Assembly: GCF_020171285.1 (NCBI RefSeq) | Contig: NZ_JAIUZI010000011.1 | Span: forward strand, 170,009 to 234,008 | From: Seohaeicola saemankumensis | GTDB lineage: Bacteria; Pseudomonadota; Alphaproteobacteria; Rhodobacterales; Rhodobacteraceae | Direction of reading: 5' to 3' | DNA: 64,000 nucleotides | Shown: piece after piece, positions 44,718 through 53,289 of the stretch | How the letters are laid out: the number at the start of each line of letters is the position of its first letter | Position numbering within the stretch: position 1 is the first letter of the stretch | Made by a program: the position numbers and the translations under genes | Notes under the pieces: generated by a model | Told to the model about the DNA's origin: nothing | Seen by the model: only the letters and a program-made list of their open reading frames with translations | Database searches by the model: none

Positions 44718-46216
44718 GCGCTGTCATCATCGTGGCGGCGGCCGACCAGCCAGGTGATCACTGCCAGCCGGATCCACCCCAGCGACAGGGCGAAAAGCAG
44801 CATCATGGTGGCCGCGACCCCGGCGGCCAGCGCCAGCTTGCGGCGCGGCGACGACGGGCTGTCGGGCAGGGAGGGGTTTTCCAGCACCTGCACGAGCGGG
44901 TAGGAGGCGTAGACGTCGGTCTTGGTAGACTGGGTGCGGGCGATGGCGGAGGCAAACACCGCCTCGGCAACCGAGAAATCGCGCTGCCGGTCCTCGAGTT
45001 CCGCCGCAACCGGGGCCAGCGCAGCGAGCCGCGCGGTCTCTTGAGACAAACGGTCTTGCAGCGCACTGTGTTCGCGGTCCAGACCCGCGCGGGTGATGTC
45101 CTCGCGCACCAGTTCGGCCAGCAGTTCGGACCGGGCGCCATCGGGAGCAAGGTCCAGCAGGTGGATCTTGTCCGGTGCCAGTCCGGTGACTTCGATGGCG
45201 CGGGTGCGGCCCTTGGACATGGCGCCGTCGTAGGCCTGCGTCGCGGCGACGACCTTTGGGTGCTTCGGGCCGTAGTGGGCGCGAGATTCCGCCAGGCGCG
45301 CGGCATGGGCGGCGACTTCGGCGTTGACGGCGGCATATTCTGCATCGGCGAATAGCTTCAGGGTGGCGGCCGCCATGGCGGCCGGAAGGCCCAACGTCAG
45401 TTCCAGTGTCCGAACGGCGGCGGTCTGCCGTTCCAGGGCGGCTGACGCATCGCGGGTGCGCGCTTCCAGCGTGTCGCGCGCCGCGACCTGCTCGTCGAAC
45501 TGCTCGACCGACAACAACCCGGTTTCGGCTTGCAGTCGGGAGATCGCCTCGCGGATTTCCTGCACCGATTGACGGTATTCGGCGATGGCGCCTTCGCCGC
45601 TGTCCTCGCGAACGCGCAATTCGTCGGCGCGCAGAGCGTCCAGTTCCGCGAAAAAGGCGCGTAGCAGCGCCTCGCCGCGCATCTGCGCGTCGATCGGGCT
45701 GTCGCCGGTCATCTCGATGCGGATCAGGCTGGTCTGATCGACCAGTTCGATGCGCGGACGGCCCAGCGCATGGCGGCTGGTGTTCAGATCGTCCGCCGCG
45801 CGCGCAAGAATGCGGTCGGCGCCCAGCAGACGTTTGTAAGTCTCGGTTGGGCTGATTGCGTTGCTGGAAAAGGCCGAATTTGCATAAGAGGACGCCTGGC
45901 CGATGTTGTTAAGATTGACCGAGGCGGAGGCACCTGAGCCGGGCAGGATCAGAGAAATATGGGTGCGGTACTTCAACGGCGCGGTGTTGAGATAGCCAAC
46001 GATCGGCGCCCAGATCACCGCGAACCCCAGCAGGAAGGCGGCGAAGTAGCGCGGCAGGCGTCCGAGGTCGGCCAGCCGTCCACCGGACAGGATGCGCCGC
46101 CACGACAGGTCGCGCAGTGACCGGCGGATGATCGCGATGGGAAAACCAATGCGCGCGCCGCCTGCATCCGCTGCGGTGCTCGCTGCCTCGACTCTGTCCT
46201 GCCCTGGTATCGCCAT
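44714..46216 (-). CDS. Polysaccharide co-polymerase (Wzz/GumC type)
   Basis: A 500-residue PCP protein. TM1 is at about residues 57-79, a long periplasmic coiled-coil region follows (about 80-430, including SPIDAQMRGEALLRAFFAEL and DREHSALQDRLSQETARL), and TM2 is near the C-terminus (LALAAGVAATMMLLFALSLG). No tyrosine-kinase domain is fused. PCPs set polymer chain length and bridge to the outer-membrane exporter. The ATG at 46214-46216 follows AAGGAG. The gene starts about 93 bp from the TACCCG-AA-CGGGTA palindrome at 46309, a likely operator. It overlaps the Wzy-like gene by four bases. Confidence 0.87.
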   Translation of the reverse strand: MAIPGQDRVEAASTAADAGGARIGFPIAIIRRSLRDLSWRRILSGGRLADLGRLPRYFAAFLLGFAVIWAPIVGYLNTAPLKYRTHISLILPGSGASASVNLNNIGQASSYANSAFSSNAISPTETYKRLLGADRILARAADDLNTSRHALGRPRIELVDQTSLIRIEMTGDSPIDAQMRGEALLRAFFAELDALRADELRVREDSGEGAIAEYRQSVQEIREAISRLQAETGLLSVEQFDEQVAARDTLEARTRDASAALERQTAAVRTLELTLGLPAAMAAATLKLFADAEYAAVNAEVAAHAARLAESRAHYGPKHPKVVAATQAYDGAMSKGRTRAIEVTGLAPDKIHLLDLAPDGARSELLAELVREDITRAGLDREHSALQDRLSQETARLAALAPVAAELEDRQRDFSVAEAVFASAIARTQSTKTDVYASYPLVQVLENPSLPDSPSSPRRKLALAAGVAATMMLLFALSLGWIRLAVITWLVGRRHDDDSA

Positions 46217-46308
46217 GCCAGTCTCCTTTCGACACGGGTGTAGGCGATGGCGGCGGCAGTGTCTGTTGCGCCGGCGGGTAGCCGCAGCGATCAAACGGGA
46301 GTCGGGGT

Positions 46309-46322
46309 ACCCGAACGGGTAG
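46309..46322 (+). promoter_or_regulatory. EPS-locus palindrome, site A
   Basis: TACCCGAACGGGTA, perfect 6-2-6 palindrome, between the response-regulator stop and the PCP gene. A second CGGGTA half-site at 46276-46281 would be centred about 41 bp (near four helical turns) closer to the PCP gene. It matches sites C (48622) and D (53173). Confidence 0.65.
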
Positions 46323-46328
46323 TTCTGA

Positions 46329-46943
46329 TCAGAACAGCCCGGCCTCGCGGGCGATCATCGCCGCCTGGGTGCGGTTGTTCGCCCCGACCTTGCGGTAGAG
46401 CGTCTTGATATGCAGCTTGACTGTCGCCTCGCTGAGATCGAGATCGCGGGCGATTTCCTTGTTCGCCTTGCCCTCGGTCAGCCCCCTGAGCACCTGGAGT
46501 TCCCGGTCCGACAGCTTCTCGGCCAGCGGGTTGACCTCGACCTCGGGCTCGGCGGTCATGAAATCGATGGGGGCGTATTGTTCGCCCATCGCCATGAACT
46601 TGATGGCGTTGATCAGGGATTTCGCGGGCAGCGTCTTGGGCACGAATCCTGCCGCGCCTGCCGCCAGCGCCTGTTCGGCGATCTCGCGCGTGGCCTCGCC
46701 CGAGATCAGCGCGACCCGCTCCGCGCCTTCCAGCGCCAGCGCAGTCTCAAGCCCCTGCAAGCCATTCATGCCCGGCATCTTGAAGTCAAGAAGCACCAAA
46801 TCGAAGCCCGGTTCCGCCGCGATCAGGTCACAGGCGCCGTCGAAATCGGAGGCTGTACGGGTTTCGATCCCGTCAATGGAGTCCAGAAAGGCGACAAGCG
46901 TGTCGCGCAGCAGGTCGTGGTCGTCGGCGATCAATACGCGCAC
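46329..46943 (-). CDS. LuxR/FixJ-type response regulator of the EPS locus
   Basis: A 204-residue response regulator. The receiver domain is residues 1-120 with phospho-acceptor Asp53 (LVLLDFKMPGMNG), the acidic pair D7-D8 and Lys in FVPKTL. The C-terminal LuxR-type helix-turn-helix is at about 142-204 (LSDRELQVLRGLTEGKANKE, IARDLDLSEATVKLHIKTLY). It has no dedicated kinase next to it except the hybrid kinase 2.3 kb away, its likely partner. The palindromes around it (sites A, B, C and D) fit the head-to-head half-sites bound by this class of HTH. Confidence 0.93.
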   Translation of the reverse strand: MRVLIADDHDLLRDTLVAFLDSIDGIETRTASDFDGACDLIAAEPGFDLVLLDFKMPGMNGLQGLETALALEGAERVALISGEATREIAEQALAAGAAGFVPKTLPAKSLINAIKFMAMGEQYAPIDFMTAEPEVEVNPLAEKLSDRELQVLRGLTEGKANKEIARDLDLSEATVKLHIKTLYRKVGANNRTQAAMIAREAGLF

Positions 46944-47027
46944 GGGATTTCCCTCTTGAATGCCTTATTCCTATCACACCCGAACCGGGCAGCAATATGA
47001 CACGCGCAAAAATCCGGACAGGCGACC

Positions 47028-47041
47028 TATCCGGTCGGGTG
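47028..47041 (+). promoter_or_regulatory. EPS-locus palindrome, site B (degenerate)
   Basis: TATCCGGTCGGGTG matches 11 of 14 positions of TACCCGATCGGGTA. It lies in the 248 bp between the divergent response-regulator gene and the fused glycosyltransferase gene (start 47192). A weaker ACCCGAACCGGGC lies at 46978-46990 with a different spacing. The remainder of this gap is GC-rich and non-coding. Confidence 0.45.
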
Positions 47042-47191
47042 GGGCGGGCTGACCGGAAGGGCAGGGGGCGGATCCGCCCGCGCCACAGGGGGCGCCGGAT
47101 GGCCCCGCGCGCTCCCCGCTTGCGGCTTTGCGTCGAAGCCCGGGAATGAGGGAAGACTTGGTCAAACGTCACACCAGCGGAGACCCTCGCA

Positions 47192-48583
47192 ATGAAATAC
47201 GTCCCCAACACCGCCTTGATCGCCCAGTCAGTTCGCTGCCCTGCACCGGCCCCGCGGCTTAAGACTACCCGCGTCCTCGGGCTGCCGGTTGTTGATACCA
47301 CGCCACGTGAAGCAATTGATGCGCTGCTGGCCCCGGGCAGTCGTCACGCCGTGTTCCTGAATGCCCATTGCGCCAACCTGCGGGCACGCGACCGGGATTA
47401 TGCCGCCGCGCTGACACGGGCCGATTATGTCTTGCCCGACGGCATCGGCGTGGAATTGGCGGCGCGCATGCAGGGCAACCGGCTGACCGCGAACCTGAAC
47501 GGCACCGACCTGGTGCCGCAGCTGCTGCAAGAGGCAGCCCGCATGGGGCTGTCGGTGTTCCTGTTCGGCGCCCGTCCGGGCACCGCCGACGCGGCAGCGG
47601 CACGGCTGGCGATGACCATCCCGGGCCTGCGCATCGCCGGTACCCGCGACGGCTACGATGGCGCGCGCAATGAACGCGACGCACTGGCAGAGATCAACGA
47701 CTCCGGCGCCGACATCGTTCTGGTGGCGATGGGGGTTCCGATGCAGGAGATGTGGATCGACCGGAATCGGGACGCGCTGGACGCGCGGCTGGTCATGGGT
47801 GTTGGCGCGCTGTTCGATTTCCTGGCCGGCAACGTGCGGCGGGCTCCTGTACCTTTGCGGCGGGCGCGGATGGAATGGGCCTGGCGGCTGGCGATGGAAC
47901 CGCGCCGGATGGCCAAGCGCTACCTGGTCGGCAACGCGACCTTTCTGGTCCGGGCCGCGACACATGCCTTTGGCAGCGCCGGGGCGCCGGCGATCCGCAA
48001 GCGGACGCTCGACATCCTGCTGTCCGGTTCGGCACTGCTTTTGCTTTCGCCGCTCCTGCTGCTGGTGATCCTCGCGATCCGCCTCGACAGCCCAGGTCCG
48101 GCCTTCTTCAAGCAGGTGCGTGTCGGCAGGAATGGTCGCACCTTCGGGGTTTACAAGTTCCGGTCGATGTATGTCGACGCGGAACGTCGCCGGGCAGAGC
48201 TTCTGGCGACGTCTGACCGCGAGGGGGTCTGTTTCAAGTCGCGCAACGACCCCCGGATCACCCGGGTGGGCCGGTTTCTGCGCCGCAGCTCCATCGACGA
48301 ACTGCCGCAGATCCTGAATGTCCTGCTGGGCCAGATGTCCATTGTCGGTCCCCGTCCGGCGCTGCCCGTCGAGGTCGAGGCCTACCCGGCCCGTGCGCTT
48401 GAGCGGTTGGCGGTCAAGCCGGGGATCACCGGGATCTGGCAGGTGTCCGGTCGCGCCGACATCGGGTTCGACAAGATGATCGACATGGACCTCGCCTATG
48501 TCCGGTCGCCCTCGACGCTGCTGGACCTGATGCTGATCGGTCTGACGTTCCGCGCCGTCCTCTCGGGGCGCGGCGCATACTGA
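47192..48583 (+). CDS. Fused GT26 glycosyltransferase and priming sugar-phosphate transferase
   Basis: A 463-residue two-domain enzyme. The N-terminal half (about residues 28-250) is a WecG/TagA/CpsF (GT26) domain: VLPDGIGVELAARMQG, NGTDLVPQLLQEA, VLVAMGVPMQEMWIDRN, GVGALFDFLAGNVRRAP. The C-terminal half (about 268-463) is a polyprenyl-phosphate sugar-1-phosphate transferase: a membrane segment, FFKQVRVGRNGRTFGVYKFRSM, the RRSSIDELPQILNVLLGQMS block and VGPRPALPVE. It would both start the repeat unit on undecaprenyl phosphate and add the second sugar. Site B lies upstream. Confidence 0.92.
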   Translation: MKYVPNTALIAQSVRCPAPAPRLKTTRVLGLPVVDTTPREAIDALLAPGSRHAVFLNAHCANLRARDRDYAAALTRADYVLPDGIGVELAARMQGNRLTANLNGTDLVPQLLQEAARMGLSVFLFGARPGTADAAAARLAMTIPGLRIAGTRDGYDGARNERDALAEINDSGADIVLVAMGVPMQEMWIDRNRDALDARLVMGVGALFDFLAGNVRRAPVPLRRARMEWAWRLAMEPRRMAKRYLVGNATFLVRAATHAFGSAGAPAIRKRTLDILLSGSALLLLSPLLLLVILAIRLDSPGPAFFKQVRVGRNGRTFGVYKFRSMYVDAERRRAELLATSDREGVCFKSRNDPRITRVGRFLRRSSIDELPQILNVLLGQMSIVGPRPALPVEVEAYPARALERLAVKPGITGIWQVSGRADIGFDKMIDMDLAYVRSPSTLLDLMLIGLTFRAVLSGRGAY

Positions 48584-48621
48584 CCGGGTGCCGCACCGGC
48601 TATCCAACTGGCTGCGGCACC

Positions 48622-48635
48622 TACCCGATCGGGTA
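48622..48635 (+). promoter_or_regulatory. EPS-locus palindrome, site C
   Basis: TACCCGATCGGGTA, a perfect palindrome of two 7-base halves, 38 bp after the glycosyltransferase stop and 82 bp before the next gene. A further TACCCG half-site at 48642-48647 would be centred 20 bp away, two helical turns. Both support a regulator binding upstream of the sensory genes. Confidence 0.7.
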
Positions 48636-48717
48636 ATTCGTTACCCGGATGCGAAGGTGAAAGACACTGTAGGTTGTGGCATCCAGTGGTCGATCCCAAT
48701 TTTCGGAGACCGCCACG

Positions 48718-49236
48718 ATGTTTCTTTCCCTGTTTCGCTCCCTACTTGTCGCCTGTGTTCTCATGGGCGGCTCCATCGGTCTGCTGCAGGCTGCGGAAAC
48801 TGCAGCGCCCGACGGGCCGGTCATCCTGACCGTGTCCGGGCCGCTGGCGCGAACCAACGCCGGCGCTGAGATGCAGTACGATCTGGACATGTTGCGAGCG
48901 ATGGGCAGTTCGAGCTTTGAAACGTCAACGATCTGGACCGAAGGCACGCATGTCTTTACCGGTGTTCCTCTGCGCGATCTGCTGATGGATCTCGGTATCG
49001 AATCCGGCATGTTGCAGGCGACGGCTATCAACGACTACACGGTCGAGATCCCGGTCAGCGACGCGCTGGTCAGCGCGGCGCTGGTGGCCTACGAAATGGA
49101 TGGCAAGCCGATGGCGCGGCGGGACAAGGGGCCGCTGTGGATCGTCTACCCCTACGATGCCGATGCGCGCTGGCGTTCGGAAGTGATCTACACCCGCAGC
49201 ATCTGGCAACTCGATCGGTTGCAGGTTCTGGAGTAA
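48718..49236 (+). CDS. Periplasmic sulfite-oxidase-fold (COG3915-like) protein, candidate sensor partner
   Basis: A 172-residue exported protein: signal peptide ending LLQAAE, mature part resembling the oxidoreductase molybdopterin-binding fold (VILTVSGPLARTNAG, TSTIWTEGTHVFTGVPLRDL, NDYTVEIPVSDA, DKGPLWIVYPYDAD, RSIWQLDRLQVLE). The mature chain has no cysteine, so the usual molybdenum ligand is missing and catalysis is unlikely. It is 48 bp upstream of the hybrid kinase on the same strand and may bind a periplasmic signal or touch the kinase sensor domain. The ATG at 48718 (MFLSLFRSLL) follows a CGGAGA site. Confidence 0.78.
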   Translation: MFLSLFRSLLVACVLMGGSIGLLQAAETAAPDGPVILTVSGPLARTNAGAEMQYDLDMLRAMGSSSFETSTIWTEGTHVFTGVPLRDLLMDLGIESGMLQATAINDYTVEIPVSDALVSAALVAYEMDGKPMARRDKGPLWIVYPYDADARWRSEVIYTRSIWQLDRLQVLE

Positions 49237-49284
49237 CCTGCAACCTTTACGCCCCTTCCGCCTGCAAAAGGAGAGCCGGACCTC

Positions 49285-51852
49285 ATGATGCAGAGTTTCA
49301 GGACAAGACACATGTCGCGCGGTCAGTTGGTGATGATCGCGGGCATAGCCCTTCTGGCCGCGGTGATCATCTTCCAGATCACCGCGTTGTCGATTCAGGT
49401 GGTTGGACATCTGAACCGGTTGCAGTCGGCTGGGTCCGACAATACCCAGTGGACCCTGTCGCAGGCAGAGGTCGAGTTCCTGGAGTTCGCTCATGCCGTC
49501 GATCTGTCTTCCGAGGCGGCCGAGCCTGACCTGGACAGCGTAAGACGCGAGTTCGACATTTTCTACAGCCGGATCAGGACCATCTCCAGCTCGCCGCTGT
49601 ACGCAGGGTTGCAGGCGCTGTCTGCCTTCCAAGAGCCGTTGAGCGAGACGCAGGCCTTTTTGAACGCGTCGGTCGAACGGATCGATGGAAGCGACACCGA
49701 CCTGATCGCCGGATTGGGTGCGTTGCAGACAGAGATCTGGGGGCTGCGTCCGACGATCCGCACGCTGGCGAGCTCTGGCCTGTCCTACTTTGCCCGACAA
49801 TCGGACGAGGGGCGCCGGGCGATTGCCAGCACGCTGTTCTGGCTGGCGGCGATCTCGCTGCTGCTGTTCGCGGCGCTGGCGTGGCTGGCAGTCTATCTCG
49901 GGGTGATCAACCGGCGTCTGTCCCGGCGCGGCGCGGACCTGTCGCAGGCCAACCAGCGGATGAACACGATTCTGTCGACATCGTTGGACGGTGTCATTGT
50001 GTCAGATGCCGAGGGGCGCGTGGTCGAGTTCAACGAGGCGGCGGAGACCATTTTTGGCTATACTGCAGAGGACGCCAAGGGCCGCCGGATCGGCGAACTG
50101 ATCGTTCCGCCGGCCCTGCGCGAGGCGCACAACGCCGGCATTGAGCGGATGAAAGCCAGCGGAGAACGGCGCGTGGTGGGGCGGGGCCGAGTCACGCTGG
50201 ACGCGATGCGCGCTGGCGGCGAGATCTTTCCGGTGGAGATGGCCCTTCAGCGGGCGCAGGATCACGACACCGAGATCGTCATAGGCTTTTTGCGCGACAT
50301 CTCGCAGCGGGTGGCGAGCGAAGAGGAACTGGTGCTGGCCCGCGATCGCGCCGTGGCCGGGGAAAAGGCCAAGGCGGATTTCCTCGCCGTGATGAGCCAC
50401 GAGATCCGCACACCGCTGAACGGTGTACTAGGCAATCTGACATTGATGGAGCAGACGAAACTGTCGCGCCGGCAATTCGAATACGTGCGGAACATGAAGA
50501 TTTCCGGCCGTATCCTGATGGGTCACGTCGATGCGGTGCTGGACATTGCCAAGTACGAGGCCGGCAAACTGCAGATCAACGCCGAGCCGGTGGGTCTGAG
50601 CCAGCTGTTGCAGGACATCGTCGATGCCCAGAGCGGCGCCGCCGAAGCTCAGGGTACGGTGATCGAATGGAACTGGCTGGGCCAGCCGATGGACTGGGCC
50701 AAAACCGACGCCGCCCGCCTGCAGCAGATCCTGCTGAACCTGGTGGGTAATGCGATCAAGTTCACCGAACAGGGCCGGATCACCATCGAGGCCGAGGTGC
50801 TGCGGGCACCGGTTCAGGAAGATGACGCCAAACGCTGGGTGGAAATCCGAGTGATCGACACCGGCGTCGGCATCCCGCCGGAGGACCTGCAACTGGTGTT
50901 CGACGATTTCGAGACCCGCGATGTTTCCTTTGGCCGCGCGACCGGGGGCACCGGGCTGGGCCTGTCGATTGCTCGGCGTATGACCGAGGCACTCGGCGGC
51001 GAAATCGGCGCCGAAAGCGAACCCGGCAGCGGCAGCCTGTTCTGGGTCCGGTTGCCACTGGACCCCGCCGATCCACCGCGCAAGGATGTGCGTTCGGCAC
51101 CGGACCGCGAGGGGCTCAGACAACTGAACGTGCTGGTGGTAGAGGACAATGAAATCAATCTGGAACTGGCGCGCAACATGCTGGAACTGGACGGCCACGC
51201 CGTCACCAGCGCAATGAACGGCCAGTCGGGGATCGAGAAGGCCGGGCAAACCCGGTTCGACCTGATCCTGATGGACATCTCCATGCCGGTGATGGACGGG
51301 GTCGAAGCGACGCGCGCGATCCGTGCCGGAAATGGGCCGTCGGCGGATGCGCCGATCGTCGCTTTGTCGGCCAATGTCCTGCCGCAGGACATCGACCGGT
51401 TCCGCGCCGCCGGGATGAACGATTTCCTCGGTAAGCCGCTGGGCCTGGACGACCTGCGCCGCATCCTGTCCGATATCCGCGACGGCAAGGGGCAGTACGT
51501 GCCGCCGTCCGAGGGCGCCGGTCTCATCGACAGCCAGAAGCTGCGCGAAACCCGCGACAGCCTGACCAGCGCGGCCTTCGACCGCTTGCTGAGCCGCTTC
51601 GTCACCGAAAGCGATGAGCTGCTGAGCTGGCTGAACGGGCTGGACCTGTCCTCCCACCCGTTGCCCGACGTGGCGGAGCGCTGCCACAAAGTTGCAGGCA
51701 GCGCGGCGGTGTTCGGAGCGCGCGATTTCCGCGCCGGGCTGGTGGAGCTGGAAAACCATGCCAACGCGGGGGATACGGCCAAAAGCGAACTCAGCATCAA
51801 ACGGCTGAGTTCGCTTTGGCCCGAGACCCGTGACAAGCTGACCACCGTCTGA
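49285..51852 (+). CDS. Hybrid sensor histidine kinase (PAS, HisKA, HATPase, REC, Hpt)
   Basis: An 855-residue membrane kinase. TM1 is at about residues 14-40, a periplasmic sensor domain at about 41-175, TM2 at about 178-205, a PAS domain at about 226-340, HisKA with His372 in VMSHEIRTPLNG, and a HATPase with the N box (LLNLVGNAIKFTEQG) and G boxes (DTGVGIPPEDL, GTGLGLSIAR). The receiver follows with Asp664 (LILMDISMP), then an Hpt domain with His801 (ERCHKVAGSAAVFG). The chain is a complete His-Asp-His phosphorelay that needs only an external response regulator, supplied at 46329. It follows the periplasmic protein gene and converges with the OPX gene 5 bp away. Confidence 0.95.
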   Translation: MMQSFRTRHMSRGQLVMIAGIALLAAVIIFQITALSIQVVGHLNRLQSAGSDNTQWTLSQAEVEFLEFAHAVDLSSEAAEPDLDSVRREFDIFYSRIRTISSSPLYAGLQALSAFQEPLSETQAFLNASVERIDGSDTDLIAGLGALQTEIWGLRPTIRTLASSGLSYFARQSDEGRRAIASTLFWLAAISLLLFAALAWLAVYLGVINRRLSRRGADLSQANQRMNTILSTSLDGVIVSDAEGRVVEFNEAAETIFGYTAEDAKGRRIGELIVPPALREAHNAGIERMKASGERRVVGRGRVTLDAMRAGGEIFPVEMALQRAQDHDTEIVIGFLRDISQRVASEEELVLARDRAVAGEKAKADFLAVMSHEIRTPLNGVLGNLTLMEQTKLSRRQFEYVRNMKISGRILMGHVDAVLDIAKYEAGKLQINAEPVGLSQLLQDIVDAQSGAAEAQGTVIEWNWLGQPMDWAKTDAARLQQILLNLVGNAIKFTEQGRITIEAEVLRAPVQEDDAKRWVEIRVIDTGVGIPPEDLQLVFDDFETRDVSFGRATGGTGLGLSIARRMTEALGGEIGAESEPGSGSLFWVRLPLDPADPPRKDVRSAPDREGLRQLNVLVVEDNEINLELARNMLELDGHAVTSAMNGQSGIEKAGQTRFDLILMDISMPVMDGVEATRAIRAGNGPSADAPIVALSANVLPQDIDRFRAAGMNDFLGKPLGLDDLRRILSDIRDGKGQYVPPSEGAGLIDSQKLRETRDSLTSAAFDRLLSRFVTESDELLSWLNGLDLSSHPLPDVAERCHKVAGSAAVFGARDFRAGLVELENHANAGDTAKSELSIKRLSSLWPETRDKLTTV

Positions 51853-51857
51853 CCGCC

Positions 51858-53090
51858 TCAGTTGCTGCTCAGCAGCAGACCGGCCCCGACGATACCCAGC
51901 ACGCGGCCAACCTCGGCGATGTTGGTGACCGTGCTGTCGTAGCAGGCAATCGCGTCGCCCGGCAGCAGGAAGGGGTCGTAGTCGTCGCGGTCGGCGCGGC
52001 GCAGGAGCTGTTCGAGGTTGCGCTCGATCACGACCGAGACATCGGTCATTGGGTTGCGCGAGAACAGCACGGCGGTGCGGTTGGCGTTGGTGGTCTTGGC
52101 GCCGCCGACACAGTTGGTGTCGACCACCGCCTGAAAATAGCGGGTGCCGTAGGGTACTTCGCGCACCTCGCGGCCCACCGCCGACGGCGCGTTGCCCGTG
52201 GCCGGCTGTGTCAGGTTGGAGAGATAAAGCGAAATGCCCGGCGGGCTGATCGGGCTGGGTTTCATCAGGTCGTCCTGAAAACACAGGCGCGAGGGTACGA
52301 CGATGCTGTCGCCGGTCAAAACCATGATGTCCGTGGCGTCGCTGCCGTCGAAGATGCCGCGCATGTCCAGCCTGTGGATCCGACCGCCCCGGTGCAGTTC
52401 GACAGCGGACAGGTCGGCATCCGGGCGCACGCCACCGGCAGCGCGCAGGGCGGCGGCGAGATTGCGCCCTTCGGTCGATGAGCCCATGGCCGCCTGCCGA
52501 CGGGTGTCGAGCCGGTCGCCCGAGACGCCTCCGATTTCAACGGCATGCGGTTCGAACACGGCTCCGGACACGCCCACGCTGGCCGAGGCGAAATCAGTCA
52601 CCCGGACCGAAATCTGCGGCGCGGTCTCGTAAAACTCGTTGTGCTGCAATGCGGCCAGCAGATCGCGCTCCACATCAGTGGTGCTGCGCCCCTGCGCGGG
52701 AATCGCGGGCAGGTATGGCAGCTTCAGCATGCCGTCGCGCGACACCACGAAATTGCCCGAGAAGACCTCGTCATTGGACACCAGAACCTCGACCAGGTCG
52801 TTGCGCGACAAGCGCTCACCCAGCAGCGCGGTTTCAGAGGTCGCGGTGATCTTGCCGACGCTGGCATCGCGCGGCCCGCCGATGGGCGCGCGGCAGTCCT
52901 GCTGGTTCATGCCGACGGACTGCAGGTAAGAGGCCTGCCCGCGCGTCACGCTCGGCGCGCGATACTGCGCCTGGTACCCATCGCCCTGTGCGACGGGTTC
53001 GACGTTGTCAGGCTTTGGAATGGACGTGCAATTCATAAACGCGGTTAGGCCGACAACGCCGATTGCATTTCTTTTCAGTGACTTGGCCAT
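51858..53090 (-). CDS. Polysaccharide export protein (Wza/OPX type)
   Basis: A 410-residue outer-membrane exporter of the OPX family. The N-terminus has a signal-like segment and a possible lipid-attachment Cys at about residue 21 (FMNC), but the lipobox is imperfect. The polysaccharide export domain (RLSRNDLVEVLVSNDEVFSG, NFVVSRDGMLKLPYLPAIPA) and two SLBB-like regions (FASASVGVSGAVFEP; DRDDYDPFLLPGDAIACYDS) follow. It would form the channel that receives polymer from the PCP/Wzy system. It is divergent from the flippase across about 200 bp that hold site D. Confidence 0.9.
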   Translation of the reverse strand: MAKSLKRNAIGVVGLTAFMNCTSIPKPDNVEPVAQGDGYQAQYRAPSVTRGQASYLQSVGMNQQDCRAPIGGPRDASVGKITATSETALLGERLSRNDLVEVLVSNDEVFSGNFVVSRDGMLKLPYLPAIPAQGRSTTDVERDLLAALQHNEFYETAPQISVRVTDFASASVGVSGAVFEPHAVEIGGVSGDRLDTRRQAAMGSSTEGRNLAAALRAAGGVRPDADLSAVELHRGGRIHRLDMRGIFDGSDATDIMVLTGDSIVVPSRLCFQDDLMKPSPISPPGISLYLSNLTQPATGNAPSAVGREVREVPYGTRYFQAVVDTNCVGGAKTTNANRTAVLFSRNPMTDVSVVIERNLEQLLRRADRDDYDPFLLPGDAIACYDSTVTNIAEVGRVLGIVGAGLLLSSN

Positions 53091-53172
53091 TGGAGGGCTC
53101 CTTTCGAACGGGGGTGCCTCTGGATAGGAAACCCTGTGCTACCGCGCCAGACTGGCAAACGGCTGATGTCGC

Positions 53173-53186
53173 TACCCAGTCGGGTA
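53173..53186 (+). promoter_or_regulatory. EPS-locus palindrome, site D
   Basis: TACCCAGTCGGGTA differs from site C at two positions and from a perfect palindrome at one pair. It lies between the divergent OPX (start 53090) and flippase (start 53290) genes, so one bound regulator could affect both units. Confidence 0.65.
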
Positions 53187-53289
53187 GGGGCTGCCGCGAA
53201 TGGGGTCGCCGGCGCTCCGTCCGCGTCCGCGACGGGCGGGATTTCGGTCGCTAGGGTCAGGGCAACTTCCAGAAACGGACTGCCGACCG

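Noticed and set aside
48718..49236. Molybdenum-dependent oxidoreductase
   Set aside because: The mature protein has no cysteine to bind molybdenum and no other cofactor site is visible, so I describe only the fold.
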